From NCBI RefSeq assembly GCF_019263585.2, contig NZ_JADQDF010000001.1, forward strand, positions 3,658,001-3,722,000: a stretch of 64,000 nt of DNA. The letters are read 5' to 3'. Positions 28,903 to 39,645 of this stretch are shown one piece after another; positions within the stretch are counted from its first letter, which is position 1; each line of letters begins with the position of its first letter. The DNA comes from Pseudonocardia oceani. GTDB taxonomy: Bacteria; Actinomycetota; Actinomycetes; Mycobacteriales; Pseudonocardiaceae. The position numbers and the translations under genes were made by a program. Below the pieces are notes generated by a model. That model saw only the letters and a program-made list of their open reading frames with translations, was not told the DNA's origin and searched no databases.

Positions 28903-30137
28903 ACCGGATCGACCCGCAGGATCTTGTCGTCACTGCCGTTCGACGTGCTGACCAGCAGCGCGCCGTCCGGGGCCAGACGCACCGCGCGCAGCCGCCCGTA
29001 GGTGCCGTCGAGCGCCTCGGGTACGCCGACCTCCGTGATCGACGCGCCTTCGGGGGTCATGAACAGCAGCTTCTCCCCGCGCAGCGCACCGACGACGAGC
29101 GTGCCGTCGAGGTCGCCCCACCGGCCGCCGGCCAGGAACGCGGCGCCGGACACCGCCTCCACCGGGCGGCCCGAGCTCCACGCGGCGGGCACGGCGTCGG
29201 GGAAGCGGTCGAGGTCGGTCATCGGCACCGACTCGTCGTAGCCGCCGACGGTGCCGCCCCGGCTCGGGTCCCAGCCGTAGTTGCCGCCCGCCTGCAGCCG
29301 GTTGACCTCGTCGTCGGTGCTCGGGCCGTGCTCGGCGGTCCACACCTCGCCCGCCGCGTCGACCGCGACGCCCTGCACGTTGCGGTGCCCGTAGGTGTAG
29401 ACGAGGCGCTGGGCCGGGTTGTCGGCGTCGGCGAACGGGTTGCCCTCGGCGGGACCGCCGGTGGCGAGGTCGACGCGCAGCACCTTCCCGCCCAGCGACG
29501 TCAGGTCCTGCGGGATCGCGCCACGCGCGGTGTCGCCGGTGCCGACCAGCAGCGCGCCGTCGGCGGCCAGGGTCGGGCGGCAGCCGGAGTGCCGGCCCGA
29601 CGGGTTGATCGGCAGGCCGCCGACCAGCGGGTCGGTGACGCGCCGCGCCGACGCCCCGTCGGCCGCGAGCTCCCAGGTGATCAGCCGGACGTCGGTGGGC
29701 GTGGTGCCCTCGACGTGGGTCTGACAGGTCGTGAAGCGGCGCGTCTCGGCGAAGTCGTCGTGCACGACCATCCCGAGCAGCCCGCCCTCGCCCTGGGCGA
29801 GGACGTCGGAGAAGTCGGCGGCCACGGGGGTGACGACGGCGCCCGGGGTGGTGCCCGACAGCAGGCTGAGCCTGCCGTCGCGCTCGGGCACGAGCACGGA
29901 GCCGTCGGGCAGCACGCCGACGTCCCACGGGTTGGCGAACCCGCCCGCGACCTCGCTGACCTGCAGCTCCGGCACGCCGGTGCGGACCGGCGTGGACGGC
30001 CCGCCCTCGGCGCCACCGGCCGGGGCCGTGCCCGCGCCGCCGCCCGCCACGGACTCGGACGAGGGGCCGGCGCAACCGACCAGGACCAGCGCGGCGGCCA
30101 CGGCCACCGCTGCACTCGCACGCCGCATGGGTGACAT
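28899..30137 (-). CDS. PQQ-dependent sugar dehydrogenase-like lipoprotein
   Basis: A roughly 412-residue exported protein of the soluble glucose/sorbosone dehydrogenase (GSDH) family. The signal peptide ends in a lipobox (VLVGCAG), so it is anchored outside. The six-bladed propeller has FANPWDVGVLPDGSVLVPERDGRL, GEGGLLGMVVHDDF, TYGHRNVQGVA, AEHGPSTDDEVNRL and GGNYGWDPSRGG, the usual catalytic histidine, arginine and metal-site regions. It would oxidise sugar aldehydes with PQQ, though no PQQ genes are nearby. The ATG at 30137 has GGAGG close upstream; an ATG 9 bases further in is equally possible. Confidence 0.85.
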   Translation of the reverse strand: MSPMRRASAAVAVAAALVLVGCAGPSSESVAGGGAGTAPAGGAEGGPSTPVRTGVPELQVSEVAGGFANPWDVGVLPDGSVLVPERDGRLSLLSGTTPGAVVTPVAADFSDVLAQGEGGLLGMVVHDDFAETRRFTTCQTHVEGTTPTDVRLITWELAADGASARRVTDPLVGGLPINPSGRHSGCRPTLAADGALLVGTGDTARGAIPQDLTSLGGKVLRVDLATGGPAEGNPFADADNPAQRLVYTYGHRNVQGVAVDAAGEVWTAEHGPSTDDEVNRLQAGGNYGWDPSRGGTVGGYDESVPMTDLDRFPDAVPAAWSSGRPVEAVSGAAFLAGGRWGDLDGTLVVGALRGEKLLFMTPEGASITEVGVPEALDGTYGRLRAVRLAPDGALLVSTSNGSDDKILRVDPV

Positions 30138-30194
30138 CCTGCCTCCGAGCGGGTGAGGCGACCGTAGGGCCCCCGACCGGTTACGGTCGCCGGC

Positions 30195-33100
30195 GTGCCG
30201 CAGCCCAGCTACCTCCGGTTCCCCCACCTGCGTGACGACACGCTCGTCCTCGCGGCCGAGGACGACGTCTGGACGGTCCCGATCGGGGGCGGGCGGGCGC
30301 ACCGCGTCACCGCCGACGCCGCCCCCGTCGCGAACCCCCGGATCTCCCCGGACGGCACGCGCGTCGCGTGGACGTCGTGGCGTGAGGGCGGGCCCGACGT
30401 GTTCGTCACCGCGCTCGACGGCGGCGTCGCCCGCCGCCTGACCTGGTGGGGAGACCCCCGCGCGCGCAACCTCGGCTGGGCCGGCGACGACGCGCTGGTC
30501 GGCGTGACGTCGACGGGCTACCACTCGACCCGCCGCACCTTCGCGTTCACGGTCCCGGCGGCCGGGGGAGCGCCGGTGCCGCTGCCGGTCGGGCCGGTGG
30601 GCGATCTCGTCCGCGACGACACCGGCACGCTCGTGCTCAGCGTGCTCTCGCGCGAGCCCGCCTGGTGGAAGCGCTACCGGGGCGGCACCGCGGGCAAGCT
30701 GTGGTGGGACGCGGGCTCCACCGGGGAGTTCACGCGCGTCGCGGCCGACGTCGACGGGCAGATCGAGGCGCCGATGCTGGTCGGCGGGCGCCTCGCGTTC
30801 GTCGCCGACCACGAGGGCTGGGGCAACGTCTACTCGATCGCCCCCGACGGCTCCGACCTGCGCCGCCACACCGATCACGGGGGACCCGGCGCCCCCGCCT
30901 TCTACGTCCGCCACGCCACCAGCGACGGCGAGCGGATCGTCTACGAGTCGGCCGGGCGCCTGTGGCTGCTGGAGTCCCTCGACGCCGAGCCCCGGCCGAT
31001 CGACGTCCGCCTCGGCGGCCCCCGCACCGCCCGCGCGCCGCACCGCGTCGCCGGCCGCGTCGACGTCGCCGTGCCCGACCGCACCGGGCGCACCAGCATC
31101 GCCCTGCTCCGCGGCACCGTGCACCGCCTCACCCACCGCGACGGCCCGGCCCGCACGCTGCTGTCCGAGCCCGGCGCCCGCGCGCGCCTGGCCCGCCCGC
31201 TGGGCACCGACCGCGCCGTCTGGGTCGACGACGTGCTCGGCGAGGACGCCGTCTGCGTCGCCCCGCTCGACCCCCGCACCGGCGACGCCCCCACCCGCAC
31301 CGGTGCGGGCGAGCTCGGCCGGGTCCTGGGGCTCGCGCCCTCGCCCGACGGCGCCCGCGTCGCCCTCACCACGCACGACGGCCGCCTGCTGCTGCTCGAC
31401 ACCGCCACCGCGGAGCTCACCGAGCTCACCCGCAGCGCCGACGGCGTCGAGCTCACCGGGCTGACCTGGTCGCCGGACAGCGCGTGGCTGGCGCTCGCCG
31501 AGCCCGTCGAGCAGGTCGCCACGCGGATCGTGCTGGCCCGCGTCGCCGACGGCGAGCTCGTGCCGGTCACGCCGCCGCGCTTCCTCGACCGCGCCCCCGC
31601 CTTCACCCTCGACGGCCGCTACCTGGCGTTCCTGTCGCGGCGCAGCTTCGACCCGATCTACGACGAGCACTCCTTCGACCTCACGTTCCCGGCGTCGTGG
31701 CGACCGTTCCTGGTGCCGCTGGCGGCGCGCACGCCGTCGCCGTTCGGGGCGAGCCCGGACGGGCGCCCGGTCGCCCCCGGCGACGAGGGCCCCGAGGACC
31801 CGCCCGCGCCGGGCCCCGACGACCCGTCCTCCCCGGACGCCGCGGCGGTCCCGGCGCCGGCCGGGAGCGAGGTGCCCGACGTCCTCGTCGACGTCGTCGG
31901 GCTGGCCGAGCGGGTCGTCCCGGTGCCCGTCGTCGAGGCCCGCTACGGGGCGCTCGCCGCCGGCAAGGACTGCCTGCTGTGGCTGCGCAGCCCGGTCAAC
32001 GGCGTGCTCGGCGACGGGCGCGCGGGCACCTCGGAGAAGGCGCGCCGCACGGTGCTGGAGCGCTTCGACCTGGTGCGCCGCAAGCTCGACGTGATCGCCG
32101 ACGCCGTCGACGGCTACTCCGTCAGCGGCGACGGCACGCGCCTGCTCGTGCGCGACGGCAAGACCCTGCGCGTCCTGCGCACCGACCGCTCCGGCTCCGG
32201 TGCGCCCGAGGGCGGCGAGGGCGCCGACGAGTACGAGGTCGACCTCTCCCGCCTGGCCGTCACCGTCGACCCGACGGCGTCGTGGCGCCAGATGTTCGAC
32301 GAGGCCGCGCGCCTGATGCGCGACCACTTCTGGACCGCGGACATGGCCGACGTCGACTGGGCGGCCGAGCAGGAGCGCTACCGCCCGCTGGTCGACGCCG
32401 TCGGCAGCCACGACGACCTCGTCGACCTGCTGTGGGAGTTCCAGGGCGAGCTGGGCTCCTCGCACGCCTACGTGCGCCCGCGCCCGCAGCCCGCCGGCGA
32501 CGCCCCCGCGTTCCTCGGCGCCGACCTCGCAGCGACCCCGGACGGGTGGCGCGTCGAGCGCGTGCTGCCGCCGGAGACGTCCGCGCCCGCCGCGCGCAGC
32601 CCGCTGGCCGCACCCGGCGTCGACGTCCGGGCCGGCGACGTGCTGCTGGAGGTGGCCGGGCGCCCGGTCGACCCCGACCTCGGGCCCGCGCCGCTGCTCG
32701 CCGGCACCGCCGACGTGCTCACCGAGATCACCGTCCGCTCCGGCGACGCCGTGCGCCGCGTCGTCGTCCGCCCGCTGCACGACGAGGACCAGCTCCGCTA
32801 CCAGGACTGGGTGGCGGGGCGGCGCGCGTTCGTCACGGAGCGGTCCGGCGGACGCCTGGGCTACCTGCACGTGCCCGACATGATGGCCACGGGCTGGGCG
32901 CAGCTGCACCGCGACCTGAGCCTCGCGATGACCCGCGACGGCCTCGTCCTCGACGTCCGGATCAACGGCGGCGGGCACACCTCGCAGCTGGTCGTGGAGA
33001 AGCTCGCCCGCCGCGTCACGGCGTGGACGATCGCGCGCCACCGCCCGCCGCGCACCTACCCGATGGACGCCCCGCGCGGTCCGGTCGTGGCCGTCGCCGA

Positions 33101-33485
33101 CGAGCTCGCGGGCTCCGACGGCGACATCGTCACGGTCGCGCTCAAGCGCCGCGGCATCGCCACCGTCGTCGGGGTGCGGACCTGGGGCGGGGTGATCGGC
33201 ATCGACAGCCGCTACGGGCTCGTCGACGGCACCGGGGTGACGCAGCCGCGCTACTCCCACTGGTTCGACGACCTGGGCTGGGACGTGGAGAACCACGGCG
33301 TCGAGCCCGACGTCGAGGTCGTCGTGACGCCGCAGGACTGGGCGGCCGGGCGCGACCCGCAGCTGGAGCGGGCCGTCGACCTGGCGCTGGAGGCGCTGGA
33401 GCGGACCCCGCCGGTGCAGCCGCCCGACATCGCCACGCGGCCCAGCCGCCGTCGCCCGGACCTGCCGCCCCGCACCCCCTCCTGA
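30195..33485 (+). CDS. Tricorn protease homologue (S41 peptidase)
   Basis: A 1096-residue cytoplasmic peptidase that trims oligopeptides released by the proteasome or other proteases. Two beta-propellers occupy about residues 1-330 and 330-690. Then come a helical core with GSSHAYV near 755 (catalytic histidine), a PDZ domain at about 770-855, and the S41 domain from about 878 with LDVRINGGGHTS and the nucleophile in ADELAGSDGDIV near 972. Actinobacteria of this group have proteasomes, so the role is plausible. The GTG start lies 7 bases after TACGGT, a leaderless arrangement. A charged, proline-rich linker (about 520-560) is likely disordered. Confidence 0.92.
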   Translation: MPQPSYLRFPHLRDDTLVLAAEDDVWTVPIGGGRAHRVTADAAPVANPRISPDGTRVAWTSWREGGPDVFVTALDGGVARRLTWWGDPRARNLGWAGDDALVGVTSTGYHSTRRTFAFTVPAAGGAPVPLPVGPVGDLVRDDTGTLVLSVLSREPAWWKRYRGGTAGKLWWDAGSTGEFTRVAADVDGQIEAPMLVGGRLAFVADHEGWGNVYSIAPDGSDLRRHTDHGGPGAPAFYVRHATSDGERIVYESAGRLWLLESLDAEPRPIDVRLGGPRTARAPHRVAGRVDVAVPDRTGRTSIALLRGTVHRLTHRDGPARTLLSEPGARARLARPLGTDRAVWVDDVLGEDAVCVAPLDPRTGDAPTRTGAGELGRVLGLAPSPDGARVALTTHDGRLLLLDTATAELTELTRSADGVELTGLTWSPDSAWLALAEPVEQVATRIVLARVADGELVPVTPPRFLDRAPAFTLDGRYLAFLSRRSFDPIYDEHSFDLTFPASWRPFLVPLAARTPSPFGASPDGRPVAPGDEGPEDPPAPGPDDPSSPDAAAVPAPAGSEVPDVLVDVVGLAERVVPVPVVEARYGALAAGKDCLLWLRSPVNGVLGDGRAGTSEKARRTVLERFDLVRRKLDVIADAVDGYSVSGDGTRLLVRDGKTLRVLRTDRSGSGAPEGGEGADEYEVDLSRLAVTVDPTASWRQMFDEAARLMRDHFWTADMADVDWAAEQERYRPLVDAVGSHDDLVDLLWEFQGELGSSHAYVRPRPQPAGDAPAFLGADLAATPDGWRVERVLPPETSAPAARSPLAAPGVDVRAGDVLLEVAGRPVDPDLGPAPLLAGTADVLTEITVRSGDAVRRVVVRPLHDEDQLRYQDWVAGRRAFVTERSGGRLGYLHVPDMMATGWAQLHRDLSLAMTRDGLVLDVRINGGGHTSQLVVEKLARRVTAWTIARHRPPRTYPMDAPRGPVVAVADELAGSDGDIVTVALKRRGIATVVGVRTWGGVIGIDSRYGLVDGTGVTQPRYSHWFDDLGWDVENHGVEPDVEVVVTPQDWAAGRDPQLERAVDLALEALERTPPVQPPDIATRPSRRRPDLPPRTPS

Positions 33486-33621
33486 CCTCCTCCTGACCGC
33501 CGCCCCGGCCGAGGTCAGGGGCGCGGCGTAGGCTCGGTGGCACGGCCCCGACCGGGTATCCATCCCGGGCAGGGGTCTGTTCCGCGTGCGTCCACCCGCC
33601 ACCAAGGGGTATCCGAGAACC

Positions 33622-36600
33622 GTGGCCAAGCTCGCCGGTCTGCTGCACTCCGTCCTCGCCGACTCCGACCTCCGGGCCGTGCTCGACGCCGCCCGCGACA
33701 CCCGCTCCACCGACGTCCCGGCGCTGCGCGTCGAGGGTCCGGCCGCGCTGCGCCCGTTCCTGGCGGCGGGGCTGTCCGAGGCGCGCACGGTCCTGGCCGT
33801 CACCGCCACCGACCGCGAGGCCGAGGACCTGGGCGCGGCGCTGTCCGACCTCACCGACGCCGACTCCGTCGTCGTGCTGCCCAGCTGGGAGACGCTGCCC
33901 CACGAGCGTCTCTCGCCGCGCCCCGACACCGTCGGCCGCCGCCTGTCGATCTTCCGCAGGCTGTCCGACCCGGACACCGCGCCGCGGGTCGTGGTCACCG
34001 CCGCCCGCAGCCTGATCCAGCCGATCGCGCCCGGGCTGGGCCGCCTGGAGCCCGTCGCACTGCGCGTCGGCGACACCGCCGACTTCGAGGCGCTGCTGGA
34101 GCGGCTGGTCGAGCTGGCGTACACGCGGGTCGAGATGGTCACCGCCCGTGGCGAGTTCGCGGTGCGCGGCGGGATCGTCGACGTCTTCCCGCCCACGGCC
34201 GACCAGCCGCTGCGCGTGGAGTTCTGGGGCGACGAGGTCAGCGAGCTGCGCACGTTCTCCGTCGGCGACCAGCGGTCCGTCGCGCCGGTGGAGGAGCTGG
34301 TCGCGCCCGGCTGCCGGGAGCTGCTGCTCACCGCGCCCGTGCGCGAGCGCGCGGCCGCGCTGGCCCGCACCCACGAGAACAACCCGCCGCTGCGCGAGCT
34401 GCTCGACCACCTCGCGGGCGGCATCCCGTCGGAGGGTATGGAGTCGCTCGTGCCCGTGCTCACCGGCGGCGAGCTGGAGCTGCTCACCGACCTGCTCCCG
34501 GCCGGCTCGGTCGTGCTCGTCGCCGACCCCGAGCGCGTGCGCACCCGCAGCGCCGACCTCGTCCGCACCGGCCAGGAGTTCCTCGAGGCGTCCTGGTTCG
34601 TCGCGGCCACCGGCGGCGACGCCCCGATCGACGTGGGCGCCTCGGCCTACCGCGATCTCAACGACGTGCTGCACCACGCCACCGCCACCGAGCACCCCGT
34701 GGTGACGTTCAGCCCACTGCTCTCGGGCCGCGACGACGCCCTCGCCCCGCCCGTCCACGAGGTGGAGTCCTACCGCGGCGACACCGACCGCGCCCTGGTC
34801 GACCTGCGCGCGCACGCCGCGGGCGGCGGCACCGCCGTGCTCGTCGTCGGCGGCGCGGGCACCGCGCAGCGCAGCCTGGAGCAGCTGCGCGAGGCCGACG
34901 TGCCCGCCACGCTCGTCGACGAGCTGACCGAGGACCCGGAGAAGGGCCTGGTCACGGTCACCTGCGGGCGGCTGACGCAGGGCTTCACGGCCGGGCCGCT
35001 GGTCCTGCTGACCGAGGCCGACCTCACCGGCAACCGCGCGGCCGCCACGGCCCCGGCGAAGCTGCCGAGCAAGCGCCGCAACACCGTCGACCTGGTCACG
35101 CTCAAGCCCGGCGACCACGTCGTGCACTCCCAGCACGGCATCGGCAGGTTCGTCGAGATGCGGGAGCGCACCGTCGGCGGGGCCACCCGTGAGTACCTGG
35201 TGCTGGAGTACGCGTCGAGCAAGCGCGGCCAGCCCGCCGACCGGCTGTTCGTCCCGACCGACTCGCTCGACGAGATCAGCCGCTACGTCGGCGGCGAGAT
35301 CCCGACGCTCAACAAGCTCGGCGGCGGTGACTGGGCGAAGACGAAGGGCAAGGCGCGCAAGGCCGTCCGCCAGATCGCGGCGCAGCTCGTGCAGCTCTAC
35401 GCGGCGCGCCAGTCCGCGCCCGGCCACGCGTTCGCGAAGGACACGCCGTGGCAGCGCGAGATGGAGGACGCCTTCCCCTACACCGAGACGCCCGACCAGC
35501 TCGCGGCGATCGACGAGGTCAAGGCCGACATGGAGCGCCCGGTCCCGATGGACCGCGTGATCTCCGGCGACGTCGGCTTCGGCAAGACCGAGATCGCGGT
35601 CCGGGCGGCGTTCAAGGCGGTGCAGGACGGCAAGCAGGTGGCCGTCCTCGTCCCGACGACGCTGCTCGCCACGCAGCACCTCGACACGTTCACCGAGCGG
35701 ATGCGCGCGTTCCCGGTCACGGTGCGCGGCCTGTCCCGGTTCACCGACGCCGCGGAGGCGAAGGAGACGGTGAAGGGGCTGGTCGAGGGCACGGTCGACG
35801 TCGTCGTCGGCACCCACCGGCTGCTGCAGAGCGGAGTGCGGTGGAAGGACCTCGGCCTGGTCATCGTCGACGAGGAGCAGCGCTTCGGCGTCGAGCACAA
35901 GGAGCACATCACGGCGCTGCGCACGCACGTCGACGTGCTGACGCTGTCGGCCACGCCGATCCCGCGCACGCTGGAGATGAGCCTGGCCGGCATCCGGGAG
36001 ATGTCGACGATCGCGACCCCGCCCGAGGACCGCCACCCCACGCTGACCTACGTCGGCGCCTACGACTCCAAGCAGGTCGCCGCCGCGATCCGCCGCGAGC
36101 TGCTGCGCGACGGCCAGGTGTTCTACGTCCACAACCGCGTGTCGACGATCGACCGGGCCGCGAAGACGATCCGCGACCTCGTCCCGGAGGCGCGCATCGC
36201 GGTGGCGCACGGGCAGATGAACGAGGACCTGCTCGAGCGCACCGTCAACGGCTTCTGGCACAACGAGTTCGACGTCCTGGTCTGCACCACGATCGTCGAG
36301 AACGGCCTCGACATCTCCAACGCCAACACCCTCGTCGTCGAGCGCTCCGACACCCTCGGGCTCTCGCAGCTGCACCAGCTCCGCGGGCGCGTCGGCCGCG
36401 GTCGCGAGCGCGGCTACGCCTACTTCCTGTTCCCGCCCGAGCACCCGCTCACCGAGACCGCGCACGACCGGCTGGCCACCATCGCCCAGCACTCGGAGCT
36501 GGGCGCGGGCGCGGCCGTCGCGATGAAGGACCTGGAGATCCGCGGCGCGGGCAACATCCTGGGCGCGGAGCAGTCCGGGCACATCGCGGGCGTCGGCTTC

Positions 36601-37167
36601 GACCTCTACATCCGGCTCGTCGGCGAGGCCGTCGCCGCCTTCCGCCGGCAGGCGGGGGCGGGCGAGGGGGAGGCGGAGGAGACCCTCACCGAGGTGCGCG
36701 TCGACCTGCCGATCGACGCCCACGTGCCGCACGACTACGTCACCGGCGAGCGGCTGCGCCTGGAGGTCTACCGCAAGATCGCCGAGGCGGGCGACCGCGC
36801 GGCGCTCGACGCGATCGTCGACGAGCTCACCGACCGCTACGGCGAGCCGCCCGCGCCGGTGCGCAACCTGCTGGCCGTCGCGGAGTTCCGGCAGGTGTGC
36901 CGCGGGCTCGGGATCGGCGAGGTCGCGGTGGCCGGCAACGCGGTGCGCGTCGGGCCGGTCGACCTGCTCGACTCGGGCCAGATGCGGCTCACCCGCCTCT
37001 ATCCGAAGTCGCAGTACAAGGCGGCCGCGCGGGCGGTCATCGTGCCCAAGCCGGTGGCCGGCGGGCGGATCGGCGGGGCGCCGCTGCGCGACGTCGAGCT
37101 GCTGGAGTGGGCCACCCGGCTGGTGCGCGACCTGGCCACCCCGGCGAAGGCGCCCGCCGCGGGGTGA
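33622..37167 (+). CDS. mfd: Transcription-repair coupling factor
   Basis: About 1181 residues. Mfd removes RNA polymerase stalled at DNA lesions and recruits UvrA. Domains: UvrB-like region ([20 protein letters not shown] near residue 90), CarD-like polymerase-binding domain from about 493 ([17 protein letters not shown]), and the RecG-like motor with Walker [10 protein letters not shown] near 650, [25 protein letters not shown], and the [18 protein letters not shown] motif VI. Then comes the TRCF C-terminal domain. I prefer the GTG at 33622 ([14 protein letters not shown]); a GTG at 33586 would add 12 residues. The neighbouring mazG supports the same genome-hygiene block as in mycobacteria. 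Confidence 0.95.
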   Translation: MAKLAGLLHSVLADSDLRAVLDAARDTRSTDVPALRVEGPAALRPFLAAGLSEARTVLAVTATDREAEDLGAALSDLTDADSVVVLPSWETLPHERLSPRPDTVGRRLSIFRRLSDPDTAPRVVVTAARSLIQPIAPGLGRLEPVALRVGDTADFEALLERLVELAYTRVEMVTARGEFAVRGGIVDVFPPTADQPLRVEFWGDEVSELRTFSVGDQRSVAPVEELVAPGCRELLLTAPVRERAAALARTHENNPPLRELLDHLAGGIPSEGMESLVPVLTGGELELLTDLLPAGSVVLVADPERVRTRSADLVRTGQEFLEASWFVAATGGDAPIDVGASAYRDLNDVLHHATATEHPVVTFSPLLSGRDDALAPPVHEVESYRGDTDRALVDLRAHAAGGGTAVLVVGGAGTAQRSLEQLREADVPATLVDELTEDPEKGLVTVTCGRLTQGFTAGPLVLLTEADLTGNRAAATAPAKLPSKRRNTVDLVTLKPGDHVVHSQHGIGRFVEMRERTVGGATREYLVLEYASSKRGQPADRLFVPTDSLDEISRYVGGEIPTLNKLGGGDWAKTKGKARKAVRQIAAQLVQLYAARQSAPGHAFAKDTPWQREMEDAFPYTETPDQLAAIDEVKADMERPVPMDRVISGDVGFGKTEIAVRAAFKAVQDGKQVAVLVPTTLLATQHLDTFTERMRAFPVTVRGLSRFTDAAEAKETVKGLVEGTVDVVVGTHRLLQSGVRWKDLGLVIVDEEQRFGVEHKEHITALRTHVDVLTLSATPIPRTLEMSLAGIREMSTIATPPEDRHPTLTYVGAYDSKQVAAAIRRELLRDGQVFYVHNRVSTIDRAAKTIRDLVPEARIAVAHGQMNEDLLERTVNGFWHNEFDVLVCTTIVENGLDISNANTLVVERSDTLGLSQLHQLRGRVGRGRERGYAYFLFPPEHPLTETAHDRLATIAQHSELGAGAAVAMKDLEIRGAGNILGAEQSGHIAGVGFDLYIRLVGEAVAAFRRQAGAGEGEAEETLTEVRVDLPIDAHVPHDYVTGERLRLEVYRKIAEAGDRAALDAIVDELTDRYGEPPAPVRNLLAVAEFRQVCRGLGIGEVAVAGNAVRVGPVDLLDSGQMRLTRLYPKSQYKAAARAVIVPKPVAGGRIGGAPLRDVELLEWATRLVRDLATPAKAPAAG

Positions 37168-37233
37168 TACCGCCCGGCCGGCCGTTGATCCCGCCGCACG
37201 GCCCCCGACCGCCGCCATGAGAGGGTGGCGCCC

Positions 37234-38160
37234 GTGCGCAGGCAGGTGGGACGGGTCGTGGCCGCGGTGGCGGTCGTGGGCGCGATGGTCAGCGGGTGCG
37301 GCTCCGGACCCAGCCAGGTCGGGTCGGCGGCGATCGTCGGCGACGAGGTGATCGAGCTGAGCACCGTGCAGGACCAGATCGCGCTCGCGCTGAGCCCCGA
37401 CAAGGCCCAGGCCGTCGCCGGGCGCAACCAGGGCGCGGGCGGCGGCTACGGCGCGCCGCAGGTGGCCCGGGAGATCGTCACGAGCGCGATCCTGGGCGAC
37501 CTGCTCGACCGGCGCACCGCCGAGGAGGGCATCGCGGTGAGTGACGCCGAACTCGACGCCGCGCTCGCCACGGCCGGCAGCCCCGACGAGCTGGCGCAGG
37601 CCTCGCTCTACACGCCGCAGGTGCAGCGGGAGAAGATCCGCGACGACCTCGCCGCCGCGGCGCTCGGCGCCCGCTACGTCGACCGGCTCGGCGTCACGCT
37701 GGAGTTCGTGGCGCTCCCCACAGAGGAGGAGGCCACCGGGGCCGCGCAGGCCGTGGCCGCGGGCGGTCCCGGCGCCGACGCCGTGTTCGCCGACGTGCCG
37801 CCCGAGCAGCGCGCCCAGCAGGTGCGGGCCGTCGACAACCCCGCGCTCGCCACCTCGTTCGCCTTCGGGACACCGGCCGGCTCGGTGATCGTGCTGCGCC
37901 CCGCGCAGGACGGCGCGCCCTGGACGGTCATCCGGATCCTGGAGCGCACCACAGACCTCGCCCCCGAGGGCCCGTCGGCGCTCGACCGGTTCAGCCAGTC
38001 CGACCTGCAGCTCATCGGCTACCGGCTGCTGCAGCCGGCGTCGGAGGAGCTGGGCGTGCAGGTCAACCCCCGCTTCGGGGTGTGGGACCCGATCCAGCTC
38101 GCCGTGGTCGACGCCGACCAGACGGCCGGCACGATCGTCCGCGCCCCCGCCGCGCCGTGA
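37234..38160 (+). CDS. SurA N-terminal-like lipoprotein
   Basis: A 308-residue exported lipoprotein with lipobox MVSGC near residues 20-24. After it comes a SurA/PrsA-type N-terminal chaperone region (AIVGDEVIELSTVQDQIALAL, then helices with AREIVTSAILGDLLDRRTAEEGIAVSDAELDAAL). No parvulin PPIase domain can be recognised after it, so it would be a chaperone-like or holdase protein for wall or secreted proteins. Of two candidate GTG starts, the one at 37234 has AGAGGG about 8-10 bases upstream; 37225 would add 3 residues. The stop overlaps the mazG GTG (GTGA). Confidence 0.72.
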   Translation: MRRQVGRVVAAVAVVGAMVSGCGSGPSQVGSAAIVGDEVIELSTVQDQIALALSPDKAQAVAGRNQGAGGGYGAPQVAREIVTSAILGDLLDRRTAEEGIAVSDAELDAALATAGSPDELAQASLYTPQVQREKIRDDLAAAALGARYVDRLGVTLEFVALPTEEEATGAAQAVAAGGPGADAVFADVPPEQRAQQVRAVDNPALATSFAFGTPAGSVIVLRPAQDGAPWTVIRILERTTDLAPEGPSALDRFSQSDLQLIGYRLLQPASEELGVQVNPRFGVWDPIQLAVVDADQTAGTIVRAPAAP

Positions 38161-38846
38161 GCGGGGAGCCGCTCATCGAGGCCGTGGCGGTCATGGACCG
38201 GCTGCGCTCGCCGGGGGGCTGCCCCTGGGACGCCGAGCAGACGCACGCCTCGCTGCTGCAGTACCTGGTGGAGGAGTGTTACGAGCTCTACCAGGCGATC
38301 GAGGACGGCGACCGCGCCGCGCTGCGCGAGGAGCTGGGCGACGTCCTGCTCCAGGTGCTCTTCCACGCCCGCATCGCCGCCGAGGGCCCCGACCCGTTCA
38401 CGATCGACGACGTCGCGGCCGACCTGGTCGCGAAGCTCGTCGGGCGGCACCCGCACGTGTTCGCCGGCACGGAGGTGGTCGACACCGCGGAGCGGCAGGA
38501 GCACCGCTGGGAGGAGCTCAAGCGCGCGGAGAAGCAGCGGGACTCGAGCGTCGACGGCGTCGCCACCGCGCAGCCGGCCGTGGCGCTCGCCGCGAAGCTG
38601 GCCAGCCGCACCGCGCGCGCCGGGCTGCCCGTCGAGCTGCTGCCGTCCGGGTCGGGGGTGGGGGAGCAGCTGTTCGCGCTGGCCGCCCGCGCGAAGCTCG
38701 CCGGGGTCGACCCCGAGGCCGAGCTGCGCACCACCTCCCGCCGCTTCGAGGCCGACGTCCGCGCCGCCGAGGACGCCGCCCGGGCGGCCGGGCTCGACCC
38801 GCACGCCCTGGGCGAGCAGGACTGGCTCCGGTTCTGGCCCCGCTGA
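38157..38846 (+). CDS. mazG: MazG family nucleoside triphosphate pyrophosphohydrolase
   Basis: A 229-residue enzyme that hydrolyses NTPs, including damaged ones, to monophosphate and PPi. The hallmark block is present: CPWDAEQTHASLLQYLVEE, then EE-x2-E followed by EELGDVLLQVLFHARIA (E-x2-E...E-x2-D metal site). The second half resembles the C-terminal MazG repeat but is less conserved. The GTG start at 38157 overlaps the stop of the lipoprotein gene, so it is translationally coupled. The order mfd...mazG-transglycosylase-eno matches M. tuberculosis Rv1020-Rv1023. Confidence 0.92.
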   Translation: MSGEPLIEAVAVMDRLRSPGGCPWDAEQTHASLLQYLVEECYELYQAIEDGDRAALREELGDVLLQVLFHARIAAEGPDPFTIDDVAADLVAKLVGRHPHVFAGTEVVDTAERQEHRWEELKRAEKQRDSSVDGVATAQPAVALAAKLASRTARAGLPVELLPSGSGVGEQLFALAARAKLAGVDPEAELRTTSRRFEADVRAAEDAARAAGLDPHALGEQDWLRFWPR

Positions 38847-38883
38847 GATCCCTCTCAGCACGCTTCCCGGTACGTTCGGCGCA

Positions 38884-39645
38884 GTGACCCGTCGCCGATC
38901 CCTCGCCGGCCCGCTCGCCGCGCTCGTCGCGTTCGGGGTGGTGCTGGCGTTCCTGGTGGCCGTCGTGCGCGGCCTCGACGGGCAGCGCCCGACCGGCGGT
39001 GACGGCCTGACCGCGGCCGACGTCGACCGCGACACCCCGGTCGCCCAGGGCGACCCGCTGCCCGAGGGCGTCGACCTGGACACCTGGGCCGAGGCCGCCG
39101 CACCGGGCACCGGCGTGCCGGCCCGCGCGCTGCGGGCCTACGGCGGCGCCGAGCTGGCGCAGCGCGCCGAGACGCCGGGCTGCCGGCTGTCCTGGACGAC
39201 GCTGGCCGGGATCGCGCGCGTCGAGTCCGACCACGGCGGCCTGGGCCGGTCGCAGCTCGGCGACGACGGGCGCCCCGAGCCGCGGATCGTCGGCGTGCCG
39301 CTGGACGGCTCGTCGGGCGTGCGGGAGATCCTCGACACCGACGGCGGCGCGCTCGACGGCGACACGACCTACGACCGCGCCGTCGGCCCGCTGCAGTTCC
39401 TGCCCACGACCTGGGAGGTCTACGGCGCCGACGGCGACGGCGACGGCGTCCGCGACCCCCACCAGATCGACGACGCCGCCCGCGGGGCCGCCGCGTACCT
39501 CTGCGCCGAGGGCCGCGACACCGCCGACGGCACGGGCTGGTGGGACGGGGTGCTGGCCTACAACCGCTCCGGGGAGTACGCGCGGCTGGTGTGGGCCGCC
39601 GCCGACCGCTACGCCGGCGCCGCTCAGGCCTCGAACAGCGACTGA
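38884..39645 (+). CDS. Membrane-anchored lytic transglycosylase (LpqU-like)
   Basis: A 253-residue protein with an N-terminal arginine cluster and one hydrophobic segment (residues 7-28) but no lipobox, so it is anchored by a helix. The outer domain is an SLT/MltB-like transglycosylase: WTTLAGIARVESDHGG (catalytic glutamate), YDRAVGPLQFLPTTWEVYG, AARGAAAYLC and VLAYNRSGEYARLV. It cleaves glycan strands with 1,6-anhydro product. The position between mazG and eno is that of lpqU (Rv1022). TACGTT 7 bases before the GTG suggests a leaderless transcript. The last 22 bases overlap the 3' end of the convergent efeB gene. Confidence 0.85.
   Translation: MTRRRSLAGPLAALVAFGVVLAFLVAVVRGLDGQRPTGGDGLTAADVDRDTPVAQGDPLPEGVDLDTWAEAAAPGTGVPARALRAYGGAELAQRAETPGCRLSWTTLAGIARVESDHGGLGRSQLGDDGRPEPRIVGVPLDGSSGVREILDTDGGALDGDTTYDRAVGPLQFLPTTWEVYGADGDGDGVRDPHQIDDAARGAAAYLCAEGRDTADGTGWWDGVLAYNRSGEYARLVWAAADRYAGAAQASNSD

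Noticed and set aside
28899..37218. Very long open frames opposite the tricorn and mfd genes (over 1,000 codons)
   Set aside because: They are Arg/Ala/Val-rich with no family motifs, and arise because stop codons are rare on the opposite strand of GC-rich genes. The genes on the other strand are clear.
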